64,000 nucleotides of DNA, from contig WOFQ01000021.1 of NCBI GenBank assembly GCA_012184525.1, positions 372,001 to 436,000 on the forward strand. The letters are read 5' to 3'. This DNA is from Xenoacremonium recifei. Its lineage: Eukaryota > Ascomycota > Sordariomycetes > Hypocreales > Nectriaceae. Below the pieces are notes generated by a model. That model had not been told where the DNA came from, made no database searches, and saw nothing but the letters and a program-made list of their open reading frames with translations. A program made the position numbers and the translations under genes. Below, one piece after another: positions 20,761 to 31,393 of the stretch; position 1 is the stretch's first letter; every line of letters starts with the position of its first letter.

Positions 20761-22098
20761 ATGAAGATAAAAGCCCTCAGCCGCTCGGTATCCGCCCACC
20801 AGGCCCCGGGCTCCGACGTCGCGAAGCAGCCCCGGAATCTCGACTCGGCGCTGCACCCGTTCGAGCGCGCGCGAGAGTACAAACGAGCCCTCAATGCCGT
20901 CAAGCTCGAGCGCATGCATGCGCAGCCCTTCATTGGGCAATTAGGTCGAGGACATGTCGATGGTGTCTACTCGATTGCCAAGGATCCCAATTCGTTGGAG
21001 CATATCGCGAGTGGTAGTGGTGATGGAGTGGTTAAGGTGTGGGATCTGGCGGACCGGGACGAGATCTGGCATACGACTGCGCACGAGAACATTGTGAAGG
21101 GGATGGACTGGACGCGCGACCAGAAACTTCTGACTTGCGCGGCGGACAAGACCGTCAAGCTGTTCGACCCGTACAACACGCCTGCCGAGGCCGCGCCCAT
21201 CTCGTCCTGGCTCGGATCCGGCGCCTTCACCAGCCTTTCACACCATCGCTCGCGCAATGCCTTTGCCGCAGCCTCAAGCGTCATCTCTATCTACGATCTC
21301 GAGCGGCACACAGCAGCTCCCGAGGTGCTTCACTGGCCCACAAGCGTTGACACCATCACCAACGTCGCCTTCAACTACGTCGAGACCTCCGTGCTGGCGT
21401 CCTGCTCCAACGACCGCTCCCTCGTCATCTACGACCTGCGCTCCTCCACACCCGTCACCAAGACAGTCCTCAAGTTCGCCAGCAACCGCCTTGCCTGGAA
21501 CCCCATGGAGGCGTTTAACATTGCTGCCGCATCAGAGGACCACAACATCTACATCTTCGACATGCGGCGCTTCGACCGGGCCCTCAACGTGCTCAAGGAC
21601 CACGTCGCCGCCGTCATGGACGTCGAGTTCTCACCTACAGGCGAGGAGCTCGTCTCAGCATCATGGGACCGCACAGTCCGCCTCTGGCACCGCGACCGCG
21701 GCCACTCGCGCGACGTCTACCACACAAAGCGCATGCAGCGCGTCATGGCCGCGCGCTGGACCCCCGACGCCCGCTACGTGCTCTCCGGCTCGGACGACGG
21801 CAACGTGCGTCTCTGGCGCGCCAACGCCTCCTCCCGTGAGGGCGTCAAATCAGCGCGCCAGCGCCAGGCCCTCGAGTATAACGATGCGCTGGTCGAGCGC
21901 TACGACCACATGCCGGAGATCCGCCGCATCCGCCGCCATCGCCATGTGCCCAAGGTGCTGAAGAAGGCGGCGGAGATCAAGACCGAGGAGCTGAAGAGCA
22001 TTAAGCGTCGGGAGGAGAATGAGCGGAGACATACGAAGAAGCAGTTTGAGAGGCGGAAGAGTGAGAGAGAGAAGATGGTTTTGGCGCGGGAGAAGTAG
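20761..22098 (+). CDS. SOF1: Sof1, U3 snoRNP / SSU-processome WD40 protein (DCAF13 orthologue)
   Basis: An intronless 445-aa frame, close to human DCAF13 (445) and somewhat shorter than yeast Sof1 (489). The N-terminus has the characteristic ALHPFERAREYKRALNAVKLERMHAQPFIG. WD repeats then run from about residue 60 to 360, with clear WD-type ends at VKVWDL, VKLFDP, IYIFDM, VRLWHRD and VRLWRAN. The C-terminal about 75 residues form the Sof1-like domain (YDHMPEIRRIRRHRHVPKVLKKA) followed by a very basic, Glu/Arg-rich tail ending REKMVLAREK. The protein acts in the nucleolus in 18S rRNA processing with the U3 snoRNP. Identification is secure, and the start at 20761 matches the conserved MKIKALSR opening. 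Confidence 0.97.
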   Translation: MKIKALSRSVSAHQAPGSDVAKQPRNLDSALHPFERAREYKRALNAVKLERMHAQPFIGQLGRGHVDGVYSIAKDPNSLEHIASGSGDGVVKVWDLADRDEIWHTTAHENIVKGMDWTRDQKLLTCAADKTVKLFDPYNTPAEAAPISSWLGSGAFTSLSHHRSRNAFAAASSVISIYDLERHTAAPEVLHWPTSVDTITNVAFNYVETSVLASCSNDRSLVIYDLRSSTPVTKTVLKFASNRLAWNPMEAFNIAAASEDHNIYIFDMRRFDRALNVLKDHVAAVMDVEFSPTGEELVSASWDRTVRLWHRDRGHSRDVYHTKRMQRVMAARWTPDARYVLSGSDDGNVRLWRANASSREGVKSARQRQALEYNDALVERYDHMPEIRRIRRHRHVPKVLKKAAEIKTEELKSIKRREENERRHTKKQFERRKSEREKMVLAREK

Positions 22099-22914
22099 AG
22101 GGTGGTGAAACAAATGGAAGAAAGACTACCGACTGTTGGAAGAGATTGGCACATGGCTTGGAGTATTCACATCGGTTTCTCATCTGGCAGGGAACGGCAT
22201 TGCATGGCGTTAGGATAGGACAAAAGCTCTAACAAGAATACCACATTTATTTCTCAAAGCCTCCTGGCCACCACCACAACTCCTTTCCCTAAAGTACGTT
22301 CCTATAAATCACCGGAACCAAGTTTTGCTTTTACACATTATCAGAGACAAATCTCTTTCATTGCATTTCTAAGCAGAGATCCCATGTCGAGTGCGTCTGG
22401 CGCACACACAAATCCATCCCTCCATCCCAACCAAGGTCCCCGGATCCTCACACAGAGAACGCGCTGCAAGACCTTCAAAGCCCGAAACAAAGCGCGGCGA
22501 CGCGCTGATTAGAATAATCCCGTGCTGAAAAAACAAACGCCGTGGTAGGAAAAGCCGATGCGGAATAAAAGTGTCAACGCAATCGGAGGTATCTCTTTAT
22601 CAATCGTCGAACGGAAAACGCCGTGCCACCGTCTTTGTAGTAGTAGTTGTTGTTGTAGTTGTAGTTGTTGTAAGTCTTCCGTTGTATGCCCTTCCCGTTC
22701 CAATTGATAGGTGATAGGACCCCTCCTTTTTTGCGTCTCGTCGTAAGAAACTCCCTGTAAGTTGGACCCCGAAAAAACGCCAGTAGGAGAAGAGGCGAAA
22801 GCATCCCGGAAATAAGAAACAATAGGAAAAAAAAATGCCAGTAATCAATACACGCCGGAGGCGAATCCGGACTTGCCGCCGAGGAGCCGCTGAGCGACTC
22901 CCGACTATAAAAAG
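22099..22914. other. Convergent 3' spacer, SOF1 / PFK2
   Basis: The 816 bp comprise the 3' flanks of both genes, with a GTA/GTT triplet microsatellite at 22637-22671 on the PFK2 side and several A runs. No coding feature was recognised. Confidence 0.6.
22637..22671. repeat. Imperfect GTA/GTT triplet microsatellite
   Basis: Alternating TAG/TTG triplets lie in the likely 3' untranslated region of the PFK2 gene. On the transcript strand this reads as AAC/TAC triplets. Confidence 0.8.
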
Positions 22915-25048
22915 TTAAACGCTGTTGCGGGCGGCCTTCTGCGGCTGGTAGTTCGGCATCTCGTCGAACCAGCCCTGGGCCTCGTTGTACTTGTAGGCAT
23001 GGAAGGCGATGCCGTACGGCTTGGGCTCGATGGCGTAGAGCATGCCGAGCGGCACATCCATGTCGGTAATGTCGGCCATGGACAGATCCATGAAGTAGGC
23101 CATCAGTACGCGGCATACGGAACGGTGACCGATGATAATGACATGGTCTTCGATGCGCTCCATCTCGCGCACCATGTCGCGCAGGCGGCTGATGACCTGC
23201 AGGTAGCCTTCGCCGCCGACGCCGGGATATGTGTAGTTGAGCTTGTCGGCTGCACGCTTCCGGTACTCCTCGGGGTATCTCCGCGCGATCTCCGCATACG
23301 TCATGCCCTCGAATTGGCCGGCGTTCAATTCATTGAGCATCTCCCAGTTCTTGACGTCGTAGTCGTCGTCGGCCTCGAAATATTCCGCCGTGTCCACGCT
23401 GCGCTCCAGCATCGACGTCCACACACAAAAGTTCTTGTCGTCGAGCTCCCGATTGATCTCCGGGTAAGGCGGCGTGTTGTCGCCCGGCAATGGCGGGAAC
23501 GACGCCTGCGCCAACTTGCTCTTCTGTTCAATCAGCCACTGCTGGCGCTTGTGCGTGATGAACTTGTGCAGCGCTTGGCCGTAGTAGTGGCCGCGCTCTG
23601 TGAGCGGCGAGTTGCCACCCAGCTTGCCGAGCTCGTTGTCCTCGCTCTGGCCGTGCCGGGTGATCCAGATCTGGCGCGGCGCCAAGTTGAAGCTGGCCAG
23701 ATAGGTGCTGATGCCGTTACTCAAGAATCCCTTGAGTCGGTGCTGCACCAGCTTTCGTCCAACATCAATCATCTAATTATAGGCCGTCAGCGCGGGGAAT
23801 CATTGGCCATTGACAGCTGAGCTCACCTGAATGTACTGCATGTCGTGTTCCTCTTCGTATTCGCCGAGAGGCTCGTAGGCGCTCTCATAGGCCTGCACTC
23901 GCTTCTTGAAATCCTCCAGGGACTTCTGGGGGTCCTTGTCGCGGTAGTCGGGGCCCGAGAGCTTGAGGCGCATGTTGGCCTCGAGGAGGTTCTTGTCGCG
24001 GCAGATGCTCTCGATGAAGAGGATGCCCAGCTTGGGCTCACGCTCGCGAATGCGGTTCACAATATTTTGGCGCCGCTTGATGGTGCTGTTGGTCGCATCT
24101 AGAATGCCCACGGCACCGCCGCTGTAAAGAAGATAGTCCAGCAGCTCGTCCAGGGTATCCATGGCCACCTGCTCACGCATGGCAGCTGCCTTTTCGTTCT
24201 TGGGGTCAAAAAACTTGGCCGACTGGTCGACCTGCTCCGTCTCTTTGCCGGCCACATCATTCAGGTCAAAGGCGTCGGGCTCATTCTGGTCGGGCGAGGT
24301 GACTTCGTGGGGCGCTGGCAGCCCGTTCAGGAGGATGGAAGCAGCCTCAACGGGGGGATCGCGATGAGCAGGCTCCGGTGACAGTTTTGGGTGGACTGAA
24401 ACTCTGCGCCCAGCGGCAACGCGCCTTCGGTTTCCAACATTGAAGATGCGTGAGTCATGCTGCTGCCATGAGAGGTATCGCTGGAGCTTCTTGGTAATAT
24501 ACGACTTGCCACGGGCGGGCAGGCCGACCATGACAATGACGAGCTTGGCAGCAACGTCTCGCGAGGGAATTCGTCCGTCGGGAGAGACGCGCGACCTGGT
24601 CATGCCAGGGATATTGAGCGTCGTCGCATGCGGTCGCACGCGGGGTGTTTGGCTTCCCGAATTTTGTCGCAGGGGAGGACTGGGGGAAAAAAATTAGCAT
24701 CAATTCGTCATCGCAAGTGCAACAGCACGGCAAATACCCTCCCGGTGCGCTTGTAGGAAGGTTTCGCGGCTGTTCCGATTCTCAAGGTGTCACTTACATG
24801 CGAGGCGAGCTGGGCGCCGTGGAGCTGATGCTCCGCGCATAGGGGGGTGTGTCGGTGAGGTCGTTCATTGCGCGGAGGGCGACGGCCATGGCTGGGAGAT
24901 TCGGCGGGGGCAGATGGTCATCGTCGACGGGGGGTGGAAGAACAGCAAAATTGAGGTCGGGATCGTCGTGGACGTTTGCGTCGGTGGGCGATGTCGAGGC
25001 GTGCGATCGTGGGGATGAGGACGGAGACAGACGCAGCAGACTGTGCAT
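22915..25048 (-). CDS. PFK2: 6-phosphofructo-2-kinase / fructose-2,6-bisphosphatase
   Basis: Exons 24798-25048, 23827-24679 and 22915-23772 give 653 aa; introns are 118 and 54 nt. An 80-residue Ser/Pro-rich N-terminal region leads into RVRPHATTLNIPGMTRSRVSPDGRI. The kinase domain has the Walker A loop GLPARGKSYITKK (about residues 133-145), then RIFNVGNRRR and GGAVGILDATN. A fungal-type insert of about 60 residues separates these. The C-terminal half is a histidine-phosphatase domain with ITRHGQSEDNELG (H408), LNELNAGQFEGMTYAEI and IIGHRSVCR (H584). Because the RHG histidine is present, the bisphosphatase half looks active, unlike yeast Pfk26. The enzyme sets fructose-2,6-bisphosphate, which balances glycolysis against gluconeogenesis in the cytosol. 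An additional 5' exon cannot be excluded. The symbol denotes function only. Confidence 0.93.
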
Positions 25049-26742
25049 GACAAGTTTGGCCAGGGCCGACTGCTTGGATTGTTTGCGACCCGCGTCTGAG
25101 GGCAGGGCGTTAGTGTTATATAGGGGTGATGAGACCGTGAGAGTCTCGACGGAAAGTAAATTTATGGATGATAGGAGGAATTCAGGAGCAAGATGAAGTT
25201 TTTTTTTTTCCGGCGTGCCTGGTGGAAAGTAAAATGTATACGCCCAGATCTGGTTGGGGAAGTCATGGCTGCTGGCTGGGCTGGCCGGCGGTGGTTTATG
25301 AAGGTGCGGCAGGGGGCGCCGGAGGGGGCAAAGTCAAAACGTACCTGCTGGGGTCACCGCGATGACTGCTGAAGGCATCTGAAAGTCGGGCGCGGGCCAA
25401 GTCAGTCCGACAGAGGATTAGAGTAGAGCCTATCCAGCGACAGGGATTACAGCGATGCCGGCACCCTGACACACCTCGCAGCTCCTCAGTGACTTCACCC
25501 TGCAGCGGAATGGGGGGGGATAAATTCCAGAGGCGTAGGTAGGTACCTCTGTGGGGTCCAGCAGAGGTAGAGCCGAGCCAGCGATGATGAGGCGCCTGCA
25601 GGTGCTGTGTCTGTGAAAGGGCCTGCCTTCAGTGGTCGAGCGAGTGGACTCGACGGCTGCTAGCCTGTAGATGACGCTAAGGCGGCGCTGGAGCTTCAGG
25701 CTTGGCTAAGGCAGGTCGCTGTGGGGGGTGCGTGCAAGACCCAGCTGCAGGTTTTTTTGGTCTCTTTTTGGGGTGGCGGCTTCGCTTCGGGGCTCTCGGT
25801 GCTGGTTCTAGGGCCGCGCGAGGTGGATTGTCCTTTGTGTGTCGAAAGAAAAAAGCCCAGTCCTGCTGGTGAGGAGAAATGGCTGAGGTGCAGGTGCCGT
25901 GCAGGACGCAGTGCAAGTGGATGCTGATATCGATGATGCTGACGAGAGGGATGGAAAGACGTTGAGCCAAGGGGGCTTCGGTCGGTGGCTTGGAGGCTGA
26001 TACAGAAGCGAAGTGTTGAGATGACAAGTATAGAGTCTTGCCTTCTTCTGTCGAAAGCCGTGTATCTGTTTGTGTGTCTCGTTTCGTTTTCGTCTGGTGG
26101 TGATACAGACTGTGCTGTATTATGTGATGTACGTGCTGTAAGGAACGGTTTGGCTGTTACGGCCTCCCGTCACCGCGGCGTGCGTATATTATAGTATGCG
26201 TGGCTTCGGCGCCTTGACAAGGTCTCCCAGGTCTGTTGCTTGGGCTCCTTTCGGTTGCTTGGCTGCCCTGTCGCTGGTCAGGAGAGCGAGAGGGCCATGT
26301 GAGGTGATGTTGGGCGGCTGGTGGTCTGTGGTCGATGATAATAGGGGAGGGCGTCTCGGAGTTATATTCAGATGTCAGGGTCCCTGTCCTGTCATCAACA
26401 ACAACACATGGACTCGTTTGTATTTTTACTTTTTGGCCTGTGATTGTCGTCGACTTGAATACTCGCGCGCGGGATGGCCAGCAATCCTCCTCAGCTGGAC
26501 GGAGCACCGACGCAATCAATCGTCTTACGCTGCAGAATTACACCAATCCAATGCAATGAGCACTTACATCGCGGCCAGGTTGCATGCCGCCTTGCCTCAT
26601 CGCGCATTACGACACTCCTTCACATAAAAAAACCCTCAGTGATAGCTTGCTTGCTTTCCCCGCCTTGGCTTGCCGTCTGTCCCTTTGTTTGTCTGCCTGC
26701 CTACCCGCCTGCCTATCCGCCCGCCGCTCTGCGCTCTTCTCT

Positions 26743-26928
26743 ATGCCAGGAATGGTTGATATCACAGCTGGGCGGGCGATGACTATGCTGGAAGAGGTCA
26801 GAGACAGCCCCCCCTCAATGGATCCTCCGGCGCTTCCCCCTCCCTCTTTCTTGGCTGGCCTCGCTCGCTCGCTCGTTCGCGTTCGAGATGATGAGCTCCA
26901 TTCGATGCCGTTCTCGAGTCTCGACTAA
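26743..26928 (+). CDS. Doubtful 61-aa small ORF after a long pyrimidine tract
   Basis: A dense CT-rich run (about 26,640-26,740) is followed directly by ATG and 61 codons. The translation starts MPGMVDITAGRAMTMLEEV, has a proline patch, and ends DDELHSMPFSSLD. The leader resembles real fungal promoters elsewhere in this window, but there is no family match and the frame is short. Confidence 0.15.
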   Translation: MPGMVDITAGRAMTMLEEVRDSPPSMDPPALPPPSFLAGLARSLVRVRDDELHSMPFSSLD

Positions 26929-27813
26929 GACGGCTTCTCGGCGGAATATCTGCGGCATGGATGGGATGGACTGCGGAGGCGGGAGAGTCTAGGAGCAGTG
27001 ATTCCGCCTGTTGTTAGTTAGTGTCCTGTCCAGGGCCTCCCCAGCGAGCCGCTCTTGAAAGCCGTCTTGGCCGTCAAAGCAACTCGCACCGAGATCCCCG
27101 AGCAGTTCAGGTTCAGGGTCTCGGGATTCGCTAGACCCCAAGAGGAACAACTTGAGTCGTCCTCTTGGCTGCGGATCCTTATGAGACCATGGCATGGGCC
27201 TTGTTTGTTATGGCTTGTCTGTGTCTCGTCTCTCAAGGCTTGCATTATAGTACAATCTGGGCGCAGCGGCGGCAGGGCAAAGCAGGGCAGGCAGAGCAGG
27301 GAATGGCAGGCGTGTGAGTATACGCTCACAGCAACTCACCGAGACCAACAGACCTCCCTCGTGGCCCGTTCGATTCGTCCGCACATTGTCCTGCGACTTG
27401 GGGGCGTGTTATCGGCATGGCATTGCTCATCCTCGCCCAAGCCTCCCAAACCCCCCTCACCTGCCCTTCCACATGCGATGCCGTGCATGGATACGTTGCC
27501 CTCCATCAGCTGTAACCAGGCCGCTCGCTGTCGCGACGTCCAACTCGCCCGCGCCCGGATGAGGCGCTATCTGTTCGCAGCATGCAATGCAACATCCATC
27601 CCCTCAGGCCCCCCCATCTCACGGTCTCCAGGGCGTTCCATGCCGTATTCAGCCAAGCTTGACTCGCCGTCTCCCCCAAAGTCGGTGCGCTACTGCGGTC
27701 CCAGACCTTCTTCAAAGGGCTCTGCAAATCTGAACTCCAACAAGACCCTCCAAACCAAAGACTGGACTCAACCGACTCCGATCTCGCCCTCTAGTCTGGC
27801 GCGGGGAAATAGG

Positions 27814-27862
27814 AGCAGCAGCAGCAGCAGCGCAGGGAGTCAGTCCAGTCCAGTCCAATCCA
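27814..27862. repeat. AGC triplet run followed by CAGTC pentamers
   Basis: Six AGC/GCA triplets (27814-27831) are followed after a short gap by three CAGTC-type units. This is simple-sequence DNA in the gene-poor stretch. Confidence 0.75.
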
Positions 27863-29061
27863 CCACTGTCATCCCCCCAACACACTGGCCGGGGCAAGCG
27901 ACCTCAACAGTGCGACGCCCTGAAATTGTATTCATCAGTCATTCGTAAGATGTGCTCCGCCATAGGACGAGCCGCCAGTCTGACTCACCGTCGCCTGGCG
28001 GATGTCTGGTTCCTGGCCTCTAATTGATCACCTCTACCTCGCGGCGCCCAAGCAACCATCCGCTGGACAGGCATCTGGCATGTTGCCCTGCCTCGCCCCC
28101 CTAATGAGCTGTCGCGCAAGGGCCGCTGAGCGCTCGCTGTGCTGGCCTCCCTAGTTGGTCGTTCGAGCGAGGCCCTGAAGCCTGCGCCAACTTACGAGTC
28201 TCAGCAAGGCGCTGGGTCATCAGGGAGCCGTTCCGTAGCAACGGTGCCGCCACGCAACCCTCTCCCGGGAGCCTTGTCGCTGTCTCTCTGCCCTGGACGA
28301 TACGAGCCGGACCACAGTCTCGGATTCTCAGAAGGTGACGTCCCGCCAGCCATCTTGCGGCCAGGTGAGCGCATGTGGCCTCAAAGCAGATGTGCCCAGC
28401 GGCTGCGGCCAGGCCTCCCGCACGGGGAGCCTCCCGATAGGTTGCTGCATCGTCCGCCCTCTCTGAGCAATGCCTGCAAATCATGAGAGAAACTGTAGAA
28501 AAAGCATTTCTTGCGTCGTAGATTGCGCTGTGGTCAGCAGAAACACGCCAGTTGGATCGCTCAGCGAGTCTCATCGAGAATCAGAGGCTGAGACCGTGTC
28601 TTGCCTTGCCGCCCAACGACGCCATTGCCAAGTGTAAAGTGTCTTGTGACGATTTTGCATGATCAGCACTGCGCCCGTCATCAACCTGATTGTGTACTTG
28701 CTGCCGTCAAAGGATGAGCATCGTCCCGTCTCTGTCTGCGTCATCACGCTGAGACAGGATTTCTTGAGATCGCTGGAGCCTCCTCCTCCCTTCACAAGTC
28801 CAGTCATCCATCCTCCCAAGTTCCGGTTTTCTCGGCCTTCACCCCGGCCCTCGGTGGGCATCTCAGTTCAGGCGCCGGAGATCCAGTGCGGGAGCCCCGA
28901 GCCCTCGCTAGAAAGTCCGGCCCCCAGTTCCGTCGCCTCTGAAGCTGGGCACTTTAACATCGGGTGATAGGTGAGCTTCATCAATCGACAGTGGCCACTA
29001 GCCTCATTTCCGCAACTTAGGGGGCTCGGGGAACCGATAGTTCATCCGCTTGGGAGGCCAT

Positions 29062-29265
29062 TTCACAGTTTCCCCGTTGGGCAATTCCTTCTTGGGTTGG
29101 TTGGGATAAATGCGCTTCCAACAGCCTTTCAATCAACAGGCAGCGGGACCAACTGAGGCAGTTCAACAGTTTCCCCGTCCGGCAATTCGCTATCAGGTTG
29201 GAGGGTGGGATGAATGCCCTGTTCAAGTCCTTCGGTCAGCAGGGCAGAGCAGACCAAGATCACCC
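29062..29265. repeat. Diverged tandem duplication, period about 101 bp
   Basis: Two adjacent copies are recognisable by eye. CAGTTTCCCCGT at 29066 recurs at 29167, GCAATTC at 29081 recurs at 29182, and GGTTGG at 29095 recurs at 29196, all exactly 101 bp apart. After a 3-bp indel the match continues (GGGATAAATG against GGGATGAATG, ACAGGCAG against GCAGGGCAG, GACCAA against GACCAA). The period is not a multiple of three and both copies contain stops, so it is probably non-coding. Confidence 0.75.
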
Positions 29266-31074
29266 AGCCTAACACATCAACTCCTTCTCATTTGTGACTT
29301 GTAGCCCTCCACCTAAGGGCAGATAACCAGGTGAGGGGAAGTATGGCCGACGCTGCAACATCAGTACGATGCGAAGATGTCTAAAGAAGGCAATCGAAAC
29401 ACACGACCCTGCTTTCGAAGCCGCCTAATCCGTCTGAGGAGAAATTCCAAATCCCAGAGCTCCCCCTCAGGTGGGGGTGGAGTTATTCGCGATGGCCTGT
29501 TGTGCACTTGAGCTTTCGTCGCCGAGGGTTGCAAAGCTGCTCGATTGCCACTCGAGGCCCGGCTGAGTCTTGAGGATCCCACGTGGGAAGATGGCTAGTC
29601 GGTCATTTCAAGCTCGTTTTCGAAGCCTGGGATCGCGCGGGGACATGCGAAAACACCGTCATCGTTCTCTTGAACCCGGCATGCTGCATCGCCTGGACAT
29701 CAAAGTCCGGAGAATCAGAGCATGGAATCGCGAGACTCTGGGGTTGCGGGGTTAATCCTGTAGAATCACCCCAAACGGCAGTCTGGGGAAGTGTTGGTGG
29801 CCAAAAGGAAGCAGTCTATGCCCTGAATCCAACAGCCGACGGCTAATGGACGATTATCAGGTGTCGCATCGGGTCCGATGCCCGCGAACGACATCAGATG
29901 AATATCATGACCAGCCGCGAGAACAGGAGATCGGGAACTGGCAATCGTTCGGCCACAAGGCAGCCAGAGAGGACAGAGAGGATCGAATGGCAGCTGGACG
30001 TTTTATATACCTTGGGCAGTCAGCCGTTTGGATGTGGAAGTGGAGTGCTCTAGGAAGAGATGGAGTCCCTGAATTTGAAGCTCGTGAGACATTACACCGA
30101 GACGTTCTCCCCCACCTTTTGAGTCTCCAAAATGCTGGCATGTGAGATGTGGCACAGCACTGTGGCTGCAACGCCACACATCAAGGTCTTTCTAGAAACT
30201 ATCACGAACTCAAGGCTTCCTTCTAGCCAGACCAGCGCAAACGAGGACCGACACAGCAGCATAACCGCCTCGAGATCAATGCATCGGACTGCTCTAGACA
30301 TATATTGTCGTGATTCTGAGCAAAAGCTGACGGGGTTTCGCTTGGGAGGTCTGTGATTCAGGCCCTCCCGCAGAGGCTGTTTGTTGGGATATCTAGGGTG
30401 GTAAAAGTGAGAGTCTGCCGCGAATTCAGAATTCTGGCCTCACAACCGGCACTGCCCTCCCAGAAACGCTTCCCGCGGGTCCTCTAGAGTCTGCAAGTCC
30501 CAGAAAAAAAAGGGCCTCCAGCAGACAATCACACTCGTGACCTGCTCACTCCTCCCCGTCACTTTCTTTCACCATCACTTTCTCACAACCTGGACTGCCT
30601 TCACTTTTCCAACACTGCACCTTCTCTCAACGAACTTCACTGCCGCCACAACAAAGAACATAACATTACCACGTCTTGACGAGCAATTTCGAGACAGCCC
30701 CTGGGTTGATTGCCTGCGGCTACCTTATTATCGAAGGACCTCGTTCTTGCGTTCTTTCCCTGGCGCATTTGCCCCCCCGCGGGCCTTCCTTCCTGGTTTG
30801 TTCTGCAGCTTCCCAGATTGATGCATCGTCCATTGTTTCTCACTCTTTCTTTTAGGCCGGCATCCAGTGCCTTCCGTGGCCGCGTTTCCGGTGCCTGATC
30901 ACAAAGACGGGACGGAACGCTTGACAGCAGCCAATTCCCAGCCTGCTGTCATCCATTGTCCAGCTCCTTTTTGGACGTTCCGTCGCTCTTGGAGGGAGAC
31001 CAGGAGACGATGCAAGTCTGAGGCGCTGGCTCCTTCCTCGTGACGTCGACACTCGCTTACAGCCCATCACCCAT

Positions 31075-31140
31075 CCATTTCCTCGTCTCTCTGGCAACTG
31101 GACGCTTTTGTTTTCTTCTCTTCTCCCCCAACTTCGACGA
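31075..31140 (+). promoter_or_regulatory. Pyrimidine-rich tract upstream of TAD3
   Basis: A CT-rich run including TTTTGTTTTCTTCTCTTCTC lies about 260-320 nt before the TAD3 ATG, a plausible core promoter or leader position. A second, longer run lies at 30,540-30,660. Confidence 0.35.
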
Positions 31141-31393
31141 ACTTCAAAACTTGCTTTCCAGTGCCGCACCATTTTTCCATCCCGACTCTGGCTTTGGCCT
31201 CACACAACGCGCGCAACTTCGCCTCATCCTCTTCTCCAAGAGCTTCAGTTTGGCGGGTAGGGTGTTTTGAAGCCAGGCAGAGGTGGGCTATCCAATCGCG
31301 AAAGACAGCTGTAGCCACCGGCAGGCAACTGATCTACCTATCTTAGAGCTTGTTGTCCCTGACCTCGGCCAGTCACTCGCACTTGATAGCAAG

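Larger units (their letters stand above)
25049..31393. other. 6.3-kb gene-poor stretch between PFK2 and TAD3
   Basis: No convincing conserved gene was found. It holds the PFK2 upstream region, a T-run near 25,200, an AGC repeat at 27814-27831 followed by CAGTC pentamers, a diverged 100-bp tandem duplication near 29,062-29,265, and pyrimidine-rich runs upstream of TAD3 (30,540-30,660 and 31,075-31,140). A small ORF at 26743-26928 is listed separately. Larger frames, for example at 27,055-27,948, overlap random ones on the other strand and look like chance. Confidence 0.55.

Noticed and set aside
27055..27948. 297-codon plus-strand frame in the PFK2-TAD3 gap
   Set aside because: It has no family resemblance, no good leader, biased low-quality composition and overlapping frames on the opposite strand.
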